The position numbers were made by a program, and so were the translations under genes. The notes beneath the pieces are model-generated. The model was not told the DNA's origin, ran no database searches, and saw nothing but the letters and a program-made list of their open reading frames with translations. Below, one piece after another: positions 23,101 to 34,500 of a stretch of 64,000 bases of DNA. The DNA is from Patagioenas fasciata. Its lineage: Eukaryota; Chordata; Aves; Columbiformes; Columbidae. The stretch is taken from assembly GCF_037038585.1 (NCBI RefSeq), contig NC_092524.1:46275001-46339000 (forward strand), written 5' to 3'. Position 1 is the first letter of the stretch. Each line of letters begins with the position of its first letter.

Positions 23101-25449
23101 CCATTACAGCATATCAAAGACTGTTCCTTCCTCCCCACCCACTTCTCGCCCCCAAGACTTCTCTTTTCTAGGCTAAATGGACCAAACTTCTTTACTCCTT
23201 TCTCCTAGCGCAAGATTTCTGTGTGTTTGCCCTTTGTATTGTTTTCTTCTGGACCTTTCCACTTCCAGACCTGGGACTTTGAATGTGTCTGGCCCTGCAC
23301 AGGCAGCACGGGGCAGTCACCTCCTCTGACTTGTACCCAGCACCCCAGGCCAATACCTGGCCCTCTGTGACACCTCCGCACTGCTACAAAGCTGCTGTTT
23401 ACGATGCTCTGCAACCCCCAGATTTTTCCCTGACATTCTGCTGCCCGGTCGGTTATTCCCCAGTTCTTCTACCTACATCACACTTTGCTTTGCATTTGCA
23501 TTTGTTCTTGCTGAGCTGCATCTTGCTGCTTTCAAACCATTTTTCTGGCAGTCAAGATCACGGTAAGCCCACCCTCCAGAGTTCCTGCAGCTCTGCTGTC
23601 CTGGAGAGAACAGGGCTTTCTTCAGCAGCGCCCGCTGTTATTCAGAAGGGACGAACACAGAACTGGATGGCCCCATCCTTCCCCTAAAACAATCTGGAAT
23701 TATCCCTGCCCCATCGAACTGCCAATATAGCAGTAACCTAACACTTGTGAGTTCATCCAGTGCCACTGACACCGATTTCACAGCTACTGTGATTAAGATC
23801 AAGAAACCTAAGTGATCCCAGAGAGGAAGTCAGGGGATGTTATTCACAGTGCAAATTTAGTCACCTAAATCAAGCACAGAGACCAGGCCGGCTCCTGAGG
23901 CTTCCCGGGGAGCAGAAGAGGGGGAGAGCCTGGGGAGGGACATCAGGATACCAGCTCCCCATGTTGTGCATGCAGGAGGTGCACAGGGCAGGACTAAGAG
24001 AGCTGGGAGCAGATGCTGGTGGGGCCACACTAGTGGTTTCTGCTGCTCTGGACCAGGGGATTTCAGCTGTCTCCGGAGGAATAGCATGGGGTGACACAGG
24101 TCCTGCCCAGCCTGGGGGAGTGCTGTGAAGGCTCTGCCCTCCTTCCTGCTAGAACAGTCTCATTTACAGAATGCTATTTTGTGGCTTGTAAGTGACAGGA
24201 ATTCATTAACATCATAGGCAACTTGAGCGCGAGGATACAAAAGGAGATAATTCTGCTTATTTGCCCGATAATGCAGCAAGGATATTTTTCCTTGTGTGTT
24301 CTTGAGTGGCAAGGCTGGGAAGAAATGCCAGCAATGCTCACACAAGCCTGCACTGCGGTCCAAGCATGCGCTGCTCTGTGCGTGTGCTTTTTGTGCTGTG
24401 ATAAGGCTGCAAACTCAAAGATGCCCATACTTTTGCCCTAATGACAGCCACATCTCAAGTGCCCTTGCTGCTGCCCTGCTACTGAGACTTGCTCACTGCT
24501 CCTGTTTGAGGCAGGAGAAACTCAACCAAAACACCAATATGCAGTGAAAACCGGTAAGTGGGAACTGGGAATCACTGCTTTGCACAGAGTGGGTTACTAT
24601 GGATGCGTTCATGCCTGCTTCTGCATCTGCTCCTCATGGCACATGCGAGAACTCAGCCGCTCTGAAGACATGTGCTCCTGTCTGTGAATGGAGATCCTGT
24701 TGGTATGTGGCCTTGGTTCATCCCGCTGGTTCTGGTGACATGAGCAGATCAAAAAGCATATGGCTCCTGCTTTGGCACTCCCTGCCCTTGCACTGTCACC
24801 TCCAGAGCTGTTAGCATGGGGTACCCTGCGGACACTCCTGAGGCACTGCTGTCCCAGGGGCTGCTCGCACATCTTCAGTCTACTGAGGCTCACACTAGGG
24901 ATGCTGTAAGTCCCACACAGCACAGACCAGGGGACAAACAAGGGGATGCAAAGCAACTTCTCTTTGCTGCTCTCTGCAAGGAACAGGTCCAAGTTGGGTG
25001 CTGGTAGAAGGGGAACAGCAAGGAAACAACTTCCAATGTGCCATAACACTCCTGTCTCCCCATAGCCCTGTCCCACATCATCTGCTGCCAGCTGTGGTGA
25101 GAGGGGGTGAGCAGGGAGCAGGCAGCGAGACAGGACCCTTCATGATGGTCTCATGTCCCCTGGCCTGTAGTCAAGTGCATACCATGGCTCGAAGTGAGAA
25201 TTAGTCTCAGGTTTAGATTCTGGATCCACAGATCGTTATGTTTACAGCACTTTGTGTGCCAGTGTTGATATTCCCCTCACAGGCCAGTGGTGAGGCGCTA
25301 GTGAATGTTTTAAAGTGCTAGAAAGCTTTTGCCTTGTAGAAAATTCCAGTCGTACCAAACACAGTCCAAATGTGGTATGATCCCAAGCCTTTCTTCCTAG
25401 GTGGGACTCATGCTTCATTGTAAACATGCGACCCCTCTGCACAAAGAGC
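14140..25449. other. Intergenic sequence between JDP2 and BATF
   Basis: No gene, RNA gene or young mobile element could be supported in these 11 kb. It contains simple A-runs (22833-22845), a short GTGCCA/ATGCCA-type imperfect tandem stretch at about 19408-19453 and an AP-1 heptamer at 20471-20477. Long open frames around 15.7-16.2 kb and 19.2-19.9 kb have biased composition but no domain and no matching splice sites. Confidence 0.6.
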
Positions 25450-25558
25450 ATTTACGTGGCACCTGCTGAGGCGACCCATCCCCTCCCTGGGACCCGCGTC
25501 AGCGGTGTCGGGGCGGCAGGAGGGGGTGTGTGGGTTGTGGGGAGGTGGGTGGCTGCCT

Positions 25559-25569
25559 GGGAATTTCCC
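25559..25569. promoter_or_regulatory. BATF: NF-kappaB-type site GGGAATTTCCC
   Basis: The 11 bases fit the kappaB consensus GGGRNWYYCC fully and are nearly symmetric. The site is about 640 bp upstream of the BATF start codon. The link to BATF is an inference from position. Confidence 0.5.
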
Positions 25570-25856
25570 CAGCTGGGCTGGGGTGGCAGAGGCTGCCCGG
25601 GGCTGGACCAATGTCCTGCTCGTGCGGGGCTGTCACGGCATGCGGTGCCCCTGGAATTTCTGGGTGTCCCAGCAGCACCTCCTCCGCACTGCCCTCCTTT
25701 GAGGGTCCAGGTTTCACAGCCAGGGACGGGGCTTTTCTTCCTTTCCACCTCTGCTGTTTGTCTTAGAGAAAACCCAACTCACTGTTTTTCAACTGCCTGA
25801 AGGTGTTTTTTGGGGGTTTTTCAGGCTATTTTGAAGCTCATTTTTCCCAGATGTGC

Positions 25857-25858
25857 TT

Positions 25859-25893
<35 letters not shown>

Positions 25894-25909
25894 CTTCTTC
25901 TGTAACTTT
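25857..25909 (+). repeat. Polypyrimidine (T/TTTTC) tract
   Basis: This is an almost pure T/C run with TTTTC units followed by about 14 T and TTCTTCTTC. It sits just upstream of the presumed BATF leader, in contrast to the purine-rich leader itself. Confidence 0.85.
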
Positions 25910-26197
25910 TCTTCTTCGTCTTAAAGTTTCCGGCCATGTGACTTTCAGCTTACATCCCCGAGGTTCTGAGAAACCACAGGAGGCCGAGACCTAAAGGGAA
26001 GGTGCAGAGGCTCGGAGAGGAGAGGCAGAGAAAGTGTCAGGAGGACAGTGTGCCTCCGGGACGGGCGAGAGCCGGGAAGCCAAGGGTCACCTCGCTGGGG
26101 CCAGAGGAGGGCAGGAGACAGGGAAGCGAGGCAGAAGGCCGGCACGCCAAGAGCACGAAGGAAGCTGAAGAGGCCCTGGGAGCCAGAGACGGGAGCC

Positions 26198-26263
26198 ATG
26201 CCCCACAGCTCTGACAGCAGCGACTCCAGCAGCTTCAGCCAGTCTCCCCCTCCCAGCAAGCAG
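26198..26263 (+). CDS. BATF: BATF coding exon 1 (residues 1-22)
   Basis: The ATG at 26198 is preceded by GGGAGCC (G at -3). The same frame is open upstream for about 50 codons but has no ATG, so this start is supported by homology. The exon encodes the serine-rich MPHSSDSSDSS...PPPSKQ and ends before GTAAAG at 26264. It has one more residue than the human exon, in the serine run. Confidence 0.96.
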
Positions 26264-29200
26264 GTAAAGTGGGGACCCTTCCCCAGCTCTCCCCCACTGG
26301 AGAGCCCTTCGGGGTGGGCCATGGGTGGGCAGGAGGAAGGCTGGCACCCACCGCTGCCGTTTCCACAGCACGCTGTGGCGGGGCTTTCTAGGAACTGCTA
26401 TGAGGAGAGAGATGTGGGGCTGAGCCGGGAGTCCTGGCAGAAGCCCTAGCCACTAAGCTGGGTACAGGTGGAGAGAGGGGGGGCCGGTTACCTAGCACTG
26501 TGCCAGGGGCAACTGGGGGGCCGGGATCCCTGGGCCTTGCGATACACGCTGGGCGGACAGCAGGCAGGAGCTTCAGCGTGAGAGTCGATGCTCTGGTGAG
26601 GAGCCTGAGCGTTCACCTCCTCACCATGGACCAGGGCGGCTGGGGCAGCCTGGTGGCTTCCCACTGCAGAGACAGCACTTGGCTCCCAAAAAAGTCCTGC
26701 CATTTCAGGTCTACTTTGTTTTCCGTCCAGCCTCAGAGGTTTTTCATCACAGTAATGCTTGATAGAGGGATTTTGTTTTGTTACAGAGTAGCTTAATGGT
26801 AGGTCTTTTGCTGGAAGACACTGATAAAAGTCCAAGGTATTTCCACTGCCTTTTCTGGCTAAGCTTTAGTATATCTGTCATTTGGCATTTCTCTACGGCT
26901 GGCAATAATGGCAAGTAACAGAGACTTGGCTCAGAAACCTTGGGGATGATTGCAGCAGATGATTTTGGGCTTTGGGAGACATCCTGATAGGGAATGGGAT
27001 AAAGCACAGGAGTTGCCAAGGATCAGGGACTGGACTTGCTGCAGGACATAGGAACTGCTGTAGCTAAGATAGGTGTAGGGTATTGAAGGCAATGGTAAAA
27101 CAGTTAAGTTCAAAGAAAAGAAAAGATCTTGGGTGGAGTGGAGGAGGGAGAGGATGTGGACAGACTGATGGGCTGGGAAGATAACATTTGTGGCTGAGTC
27201 TTGTAGTCCTGTGGAGAAGCAGTGGTGTGAATGTTAGCGAGTCCACAAAGAGGCAGTGCAATATGAAAATAGAAGATGAAAGAGTCTGTGTGACGGTTTC
27301 AACTGTTAGAAGGCAGCAACAGACCAGATCTCAGCAGAGAATGGCTGCTGCATGAAGCTGGTGACCTGGAGCCTGGAGCCCTGTCCTCTTGCCTGCCCAA
27401 GGCGCTTGGGAGTGCTGCAGTCAGCATTGCTACCAAGGGACTCGAGAAAAGAGCAAGCACAGAAACCAGGGTGCTGGAGCAAGTGAGATTTGGGAAAAAA
27501 AAAAAAAAAAATCCAAACCAAAACAAAAGCTCTGAGTGTCTCTAGTTAAACAAACCAGGATCCATATTGGTCTGCAACAAATAAAGCCTTATGGAGAATG
27601 GTGATGGAGAGGGAGTGGGACCTACAGGGAAACACAGGATGAATCTCCGGAAGGATGGTTTAGCCAAGGACCTGGAATGACTTCAGTGCCGTATCCCCAT
27701 GGAGAGACAAGAAAGGGAAAGGTTTACTGTATGACAAATTCAAATTGTCTCTCTTTGGGAGAGAGGTCCTTATCCTGATCCCTCGAGCTATATCCCAGGC
27801 CTGTGTCTTGGTGAAGGGAGAGTGGTCTTTACCTGGCTGTGCTGGGAAATGAAATGCCCAGGGGTATCAAACTTGCCCCTCCTGGCAACTGAGATACCAA
27901 CGGCATTACACAACCCTGGGGCAGGGCTTTATCCTGATGCTGAGGGTGTGTGGTGTCCCATGTTCTGTGCTTCAGTGATATTATTCGCTGTGTCCGCCTT
28001 CCCCATCTCCTGCTTGGCAGGACCAGGGCGATGGAAGGGATGCCTCAGTCATTTCCATGGCTTGTGTTTCCCTAGGACTCTTCTGATGACATGAGGAAAG
28101 TCCAGAGGAGGGAGAAGAATCGCATTGCTGCCCAGAAGAGCCGCCTGAGGCAGACGCAGAAAGCAGACACGCTGCACTTGGTGAGCACTCCCACCCTTCC
28201 TATCTCTGGTGCTGAAGGCTCACATAAGGGACAACATGCTTCTACCCTAGGTACTCAGAGCAGAGGTGCTCAGTTGGGGCAGGACAGGAAAAGTGAGGCC
28301 AGGGCAGGAGGTAGGAGTCAGTGCTTGCAGCGAGAGCACACAGCCCGGGATGACTGCCACTGAAGCACTTAGTTTTGCAGCTAGTTTTGAGTCAACTTTT
28401 ATCTCTCGCTCTGACAGTACTGATTTCCTTTCCTAACCTCTTATGACTAGCTCAGTCAGAAGCTCTTTGAAAGCTCAGGCTCACCTGCACTGGCTTTCCC
28501 TGGGCTTGTGCTTCACGCCATCACTTACACAGCAGTGCAACAGCATACAAGGCTTTTCTGAGATGTAGCACTTTATATTCATTGGTATGGATAATGGTGC
28601 AATGCGGAGCCAGATGTGCCATCTCCTCTGGTCTGTTTCCTGAGACACTACACAGTGTAGATAAATAAATATTAAAATTTTCTAATATTTTTAAATGTCT
28701 CTGTCATAGCTACTGTATCCCTTTCTACATCTGGACACTGAACAGTACCTGGAGGCTTTTCCTGTTATTTAGCACAGATTTTCCCTCCTTTGGTTACATG
28801 TTGCTCTCCCACTCTCCTTCTGTGGCACTGCGGGCACCTCTGTGGCTCTTCCCAATGTGAAGATCCAGGCATCTGCTTTTCAGGAGGGACAGTCACTTCT
28901 GGCTGTGTGTGTTTGGACAGGAGTGTGTGGTCAGTGTTCAAGCACAGGCACTGGGCTCCTTTGCATTTTGCATGTTGCTAAGTGCAGACCCATGTGTTTT
29001 GGGCCACTGGCAGTCACGGTGCAGACCACAGAGCCTGCAGTGGGCAGAGACCATTTTTATCCCTGTGCTGGGCTTGGCTGCCCTTTGAAAAGTGGTAGTT
29101 GGGCTCATGTTAAAAAAAATCCTTTGACTTAGAGGTCTTCATATAACCCTGGATCCGAATTTTTGGAAAGAATTCTTGAGAAGCTGGTCCTGAACCTTCC

Positions 29201-31099
29201 TCCTTACATAGTCCCCTCAGTCCATGGTTGGAGCTGGGTTTAAGACAGTGATTTCACTCTTTTCTCAGTAGCTGGTAATCCTTCTAGACCTGACATAGCT
29301 CTAGGCTGATTGCATTATGTCTGTCAGCAGCAGTGATTCTGGGCAACTGTGCCTGAGGAGTTGAAGAAAAACCCTTTCCTTGGGGTCAGTGCACTCTCCA
29401 AGGTAATCCTAGAGGTGGATATGGGCTTTGATCCTCCTCCAGGAAAATACTACCTAGCTGTGCACCAAGAAGAATGTGCTCTTAGGGCAGATGACAAACC
29501 ACTTGCTTATGAGATTACTACTGCTCAGCTAGCACTGATAGCACAAACTCCTTGCCTTCCTATGGGGACAGGAGCAGGGGGGCCCAGTTTGGTTCAGACA
29601 AAGTATCCTGGTAGACAGCTAGAGAAATGCAGGGAGGCAAGCAGAGGATGGATGTGAATTTTTGTTAATGTTTTTACAATTTGTTCTGAACAGTGATCTC
29701 CTCCTGCTCCTGGGTTCATTTCCCGGGTGCTCTTTGGTTGGCTCTGCGTTAGGAACTTTGCTTCTCTGACGTGGTTCTGCCCAGAAGAGTATGTCTCAGC
29801 TCGAGCTATGGTAGTATGAAAGGAGCCGGCAGCTCCATCTACCCCAGGGCTTTGTAGCAGGTGTTTTGAGGGGAATGAGTCACGGAGAGGCTGGGGCTCC
29901 CAGCCCCTGGGTGATTCCCGTCAGCTCCTGAGCTCGACGTCAGTCAAGATTTCCAAAGCAGATGAGAGATGTTCATTTGCTGTGCGAGCTCCTCCTGTGA
30001 CAGCCTTTGTAACTGACGAGTGCGTTTCAACCTGTGCACGGAGAGCGGGCACTGTCATCAGTCAGTGTGGCAGCAGAGGGGTTGACAGATTTGCTTTGCT
30101 GAGGTGGTGGTGCAGCTTTCCAGGACCTCAGAGTGCTGGGTCCCACTTTAGCTGTCTCAGTTGAGTTTGCAGAGCCTGCTACCACATCCTCTCTCCCTGG
30201 TCTGGTCCTGCCAAGGCTGCTGGATCCATGGTTGTTTGGTGCCTGGGATGCTCCAGCCTGGAGCTGGCTGCACTTCAGCAGCAGTAGAGGTAGCAAAGGC
30301 TGCAACGCTCTTGGGATTGTTGAGACAATGCTGAGCATCATTATTAAGACGTTTGTTGTTATTCTCATTAATAACAGTATTAATTCAGCTCTTCTGAGGC
30401 CTCGGTTTCTCTTTTCTTCTGACTCAAGCGTCTCCCCCTCCTCCCCACCGTGCCGCTGGTTTCCCCAGCTGCTAGCAGGAAGCAGTGAGTCTTTTCTTTC
30501 CAGGGCAATGACAGGTTTCCTGTGGCAGGTGGTTTTCTGGTTAAAGACGGCGGTTATTCAGCACGCCCTCCCCCAGCCGGCCGGGCAGCCCGGGAAGCGG
30601 CCGGCGGCGTGTGTGTGTGAGAGGGAGTGAGAAAGCCTGGGCGGGAGCGTGCCATCGCCATCGTCACTTCTCGTAAGCTGGGGCCAGGGAGTGCGGCTGG
30701 GGCCACCAGCATCGCGCCTGCACACAGCCTGGCGAGGGGGTTTGCCCAGGCGTGGTTCTGTGCCGAATTTACCGGAAATATGTAATTCTGGAAACTTTGC
30801 GGGGCAGAGAGGTGCGGACTGCGACCTCCATGTCCCCAGCTCATCCCTGTGGCTACTGAGCTGAGGAAGCCCCTGTGGTTTTGTCTTCTCAGGAGAGTGA
30901 AGACCTGGAGAGGCAGAACGCTGCCCTGCGCCGGGAGATCAAGCAGCTGACGGAGGAGATGAAGCACTTTGCCTCAATGCTGAGCTCCCACGAACCACTC
31001 TGCTCCATCCTGACATCCCCTCCGCCACCTCCAGAAGTGCTTTATGCCACACACTCCTTCCACCAGCCCCACATCAGCTCCCCACGCTTCCAGCACTGA
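26198..31099 (+). CDS. BATF: BATF, basic leucine zipper ATF-like transcription factor, spliced from three exons
   Basis: The coding exons are 26198-26263, 28076-28180 and 30893-31099, with both introns in phase 0. The product has 125 residues, the same total as human BATF. The basic region is residues 29-50 with N-R-I-A-A-Q-K-S-R at 37-45; zipper positions are L55, L62, L69, L76 and F83. The C-terminal tail ends FHQPHISSPRFQH. Family knowledge: BATF lacks a transactivation domain, pairs with JUN proteins and recruits IRF4/IRF8 to composite AP-1/IRF elements, driving Th17, B-cell switching and dendritic-cell programmes. Residues matching the IRF contact face are H56, R64, Q65 and E78. BATF2 and BATF3 are excluded by the N- and C-terminal sequences and by the neighbours. 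Confidence 0.97.
26264..28075 (+). other. BATF: BATF intron 1
   Basis: Donor GTAAAG at 26264, acceptor CCTAG at 28071-28075. It contains an A-run at about 27496-27512. No other exon or RNA gene is seen. Confidence 0.85.
28076..28180 (+). CDS. BATF: BATF coding exon 2 (residues 23-57, basic region)
   Basis: The exon is exactly 105 bp, bounded by CCTAG at 28071-28075 and GTGAGC at 28181. It encodes DSSDD, the basic DNA-contact region with NRIAAQKSR (37-45) and the first zipper leucine (55), ending ADTLHL. Serine 44 corresponds to human S43, reported as a phosphorylation site that blocks DNA binding. Confidence 0.97.
28181..30892 (+). other. BATF: BATF intron 2
   Basis: Donor GTGAGC at 28181, acceptor TCTCAG ending at 30892. 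It includes AP-1 heptamers TGAGTCA at 28388-28394 and 29876-29882, GACGTCA at 29936-29942, and a small CpG-rich patch at about 30540-30740. An open frame at 29349-29657 reads smoothly but matches no family known to me and has no exon boundaries. Confidence 0.8.
30540..30740 (+). promoter_or_regulatory. Small CpG-rich patch in BATF intron 2
   Basis: CpG density rises sharply (CCGGCCGGGC, GCGGCCGGCGGCG) inside otherwise CpG-poor intron, about 150-350 bp before exon 3. It could be an intragenic enhancer or an internal promoter for a shortened transcript starting at exon 3. There is no direct evidence for a start site. Confidence 0.4.
30893..31099 (+). CDS. BATF: BATF coding exon 3 (residues 58-125, leucine zipper and C-terminus)
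   Basis: Starts after the acceptor ending at 30892; TGA at 31097-31099. Encodes zipper positions L62, L69, L76 and F83, the HEPLCSIL segment, a proline run PPPPPEV and the conserved end SSPRFQH. The IRF-contact position equivalent to human K63 is arginine (R64); Q65 and E78 are kept. Confidence 0.97.
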   Translation, partial: ESEDLERQNAALRREIKQLTEEMKHFASMLSSHEPLCSILTSPPPPPEVLYATHSFHQPHISSPRFQH

Positions 31100-31540
31100 G
31101 CCAGTCAGCGGGATGGCAGCCTGCCGGCTCCGCTGATGGCAAGAAGCAACTTTGTGGGGCTCACTTTTCCATCCAAGGGAAAGAGACAAACAAATGGACA
31201 CCCCTTCTCAAAGTGTGTACTCTGAGTGACTTGCCAAAGACTTGCTTCCTGTGGCGAAATGGCAGAGCCACCAGGAGGCATCTTCAGGCAGCTGCCAGCT
31301 TGCATCCTGGGAAGAGAAGACATCCACAAAAGGGCACCCACCCACTTCCCTGGTGCTTGCCTGGGGATGCTTGCAGGAGTGTGCAGCACCAGCAGCCTCC
31401 ATGAGCGGCTGGCTGTGGCGTGCAACAGCCAGAGCTCCAGGGAGAGGTGAAGAGGCAGAGGGGAAGATTGGGGGCCACAGAGTACCAGGGCGAAAGTGGT
31501 TTATTTTTGTAAAATAAAGATTGAAAATGCTTAACTCTCC
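31100..31540 (+). other. BATF: BATF 3' untranslated region
   Basis: About 440 bp from the stop codon to just past a canonical polyadenylation signal. The length is compatible with the compact BATF transcript of other vertebrates. Confidence 0.8.
31513..31518 (+). terminator. BATF: BATF polyadenylation signal AATAAA
   Basis: A canonical AATAAA within TGTAAAATAAAGATTG, 414 bp after the stop codon. Cleavage is expected about 15-25 bp later, near 31535. Confidence 0.85.
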
Positions 31541-34500
31541 GTTTCCAAAATAGGACCTGAGCCACTCCTAAGGTGCAACATGACACAGACAGTGGGAGGG
31601 GAGAGCTTGGTGTCCACGGAACAGCCCTGCATGTGCTGGTGTCTAATCCAGGGTCAGCAGCTGGACCCCCACATTTAGAAGGGGAGCCCATGTACATGGG
31701 TTGGGGAGTCTAGGAAGCAATGGTTTGTGGGGTGATAAGGTCCCTGGGGCACATGGGTCCCTCCTCGCTGCAGGGCTGGACCTGGCTAATGATCTGATGT
31801 GCCACATAGCTTCACAGGTCTCTTCCCTGCTGACCCCCTCAGCTCCCTGCTGCTAATGGTTAGATCTCCACGTGCTCCCGTTGCAGGTGTGGAGGTGTGC
31901 TGCCATGTCGTGTCACCTCCCATGCGGGTATTGGTGGGCTGGTGGGGCATTCAGCTTGATCAGCAGTGTGGCTGAGAAGGAGCATCACAGCATGGAGGGG
32001 GTTGGTGGTGCTGTGCTGGAGTGCGTGGGGGAAGCAGGACCCTGGTCCCAAGGCACCCCGCTATAAAGCACATATCTGCAGCCAGCGCTGTTTTCTCCAC
32101 CAGTCACAGCTCCACAAAAGGTTGCTGCACCACCTCATGCATTGAAGCAGATAAAACCTGGAAGGTCAGCGAATAGTTGATTAGTTCTGCTGGGTCTGAT
32201 CTAGTGGAAACACAAGCTGGTCCATACACACAGTGTCTGCACCTTAACACCCCCTGGTCAGCAGTCTGCCTATCAGCCCCACTCTATACACAAGGCTGAA
32301 GCCCACCTGCTAGTGCAGATCCTGTTGCTAGTGCTGGCTCAGTGCTGCTGCCATCTCCAAGGATCATTAGCTGCAATATTTTCAGCATAGGGGACCACAA
32401 GTAGTGTTGCTGACACAGGCCTTTAACTGAGCGAAATGGACCTAATTTGTAGATACCCTTATTTCAGGCACAGAGAAGCAGCATATTTCCTGAATGGATT
32501 TTGGCCCATCATCATAGCCCAAGAGCAGTTGGGAGAAGTCTGCAGTGTGCTGTACTGTGCCCATTTTCTCTCTCTGGTTCATGCTAGTGGGATGTTAACC
32601 AAGCACTGCCATGCCTCAGCAAGATGTCCTCAGGAGAGGTGCAGGTAGCACAACAATTTCTCCTGCCACGGCCTGTTAAGAGGCTTGTGAACCTCCTGCC
32701 TCCAGCTTCTCTGCCAGCATGGGAAGCACCACACATTGGCCTGGGTGTCACCACCCTACAGCAGCAATGCTGAGGCAATGGGCAATTGCACTGGCCCTTG
32801 CCTGTGGAGCTCTGACCCCTCCCCAAGGGGGATGCTCAGACATAGGGGAGGATAGTGGTTATTCCAGCCAGGCAGGTGAGTTTCTGCATACAGGACATGC
32901 AGAAGACACCTACGGGCAGAAAAAAAAGATCCTAACCACATGCACAAAAAAGCAGCAGGAGCAATTTTGGTATGTCTTACACCACTCCTATCTGTTAGAT
33001 CTCACACCAGCAGGCTTCAGTCCATCCATTGGTACAACAACCAGAGCTGCTGATCCCCGGCACAGGTCATGCTTTGAGCCAGCCAGGCTACGAAGGCCCT
33101 TCCCAAACTGCATTTCTCTGGGATTTGGTTCTTTAAGCCTGGGAGAGACAACTGGCTGCAGCTCTTGACAAGCTTGTTTCTACAGACTCTGCTTCTGCTC
33201 CTTCAGCTTCTGGTAGGTTTGCTCCTGGATTTTTCACTTGCTGTTCCTTAGGAATTGACGCTGGGGTGCACAGAATCAGAGAAAAAAGCTACTGCTACCT
33301 TGCTTGGTGTTTGCTGTGCAGGGCACCGTAGGCTCTTGCTCCTCACTGAGGGATGCAACAAAGCCCCAGCAAAGCCTGCGCTGACTTAAAACACATTATT
33401 GCCTACAATAATGAGAAATCCCCATCCTTTCTGTGAGCCTTTGTGTTTTCTCATGGCTATAAAATGCTAAGCTTGGTTGTAGCTGCAGACGGAGGTGGTC
33501 TTACCCTGATGTGTATGTATCACCTATGCCCACGCAGACACAAAGCCAATATTTTGCTGCAGAGCTGTTGAAGTCTGAGATACTGCAGGCTGGGTGGGGT
33601 TCTTCATAATGCCCACAGAATTGCTAGACTACTCACTGGTAACGTCTCAGACTTATTACTACGACTCAGAACGAAATTAAGTGGTAAGTGGTGAGACCAG
33701 GAGACGGATTTGCAACAACATCCTCTTCAGAACCTAAACAATAGTCTTGGCATCACCAGTTGAGATGCCTTTCCTCTGCACGGCTGGCTGTGAGCTGGAA
33801 GGCCTCCAAGCAGCCTTGTTCTCAGTCATTTTGGACAAACGCTGGGTGTATGTTGGTGCTAAGGGATGCATCTCCCAATCTGACTTGTCTTTGCCCCAGT
33901 CTTGCCCTCAAAAACCTGAGCATAGAAGATGATCTGCATGGTCCAAGTGGGTTTTGACCTCTCAGTTGCTTCTGGGGATTGTTAGGTGTCTCAGATCCGG
34001 TCTCTCTTCGTTATAAAGAATCATTCTCCTGGAAGACCTTCCTAAGCAACAAGGGACAACATATCCTTTCAGGGCCACCAGACCTTTCAACCAGTTGCAG
34101 AGAAAAGATCTTTTCCTGAGACTATTTGCAGAACTGCATGAGCTGCTTGTTCAGGCTATGCGAGGAGACTCCTTCACTTCTGTGCAGGTGCTGTCTCCTG
34201 TTCCTCTTTCCCAGGCTCCTGGCCTCTACAAAAGGTTCCTCAGGCAAATAGTTTTGATTTTCAAGCATCCAACTGCCTGTCCTCTGGTGTGGCCCTCACT
34301 GTTGTGAGCAAATGAACTGTTAATGAGCTCAAATGAGGAGCAAAGGGTAGGGTGGTGGCCAGGGCTATAATCCCTGAGTGGAATGTGCTTGTCTGCTCCT
34401 GCTGGCAATGCACTTTTGCACTTCATTTCCATGGCATCTGGCATTTCTAAAGTGTTGTGTATTGTTTCTAAAGTGGTGAGTATTATCTGGCCATGCCCAT

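Larger units (their letters stand above)
25450..25945 (+). promoter_or_regulatory. BATF: BATF proximal promoter region
   Basis: This GC-rich stretch lies just upstream of the BATF leader. It includes a GGGAATTTCCC kappaB-type site at 25559-25569, a CCAAT box at 25608-25612 and a pyrimidine tract at 25857-25909. No TATA box is seen. The transcription start is not visible and is placed at about 25945 only because the following purine-rich stretch runs uninterrupted into the start codon. BATF is known to be induced in activated lymphocytes, which would fit an NF-kappaB input. Confidence 0.5.

Noticed and set aside
29349..29657. Open frame of 102 codons in BATF intron 2 (PEELKKNPFLG...)
   Set aside because: It reads smoothly, but I recognise no family, it has no flanking splice sites or promoter, and one such frame is expected by chance in this much sequence.
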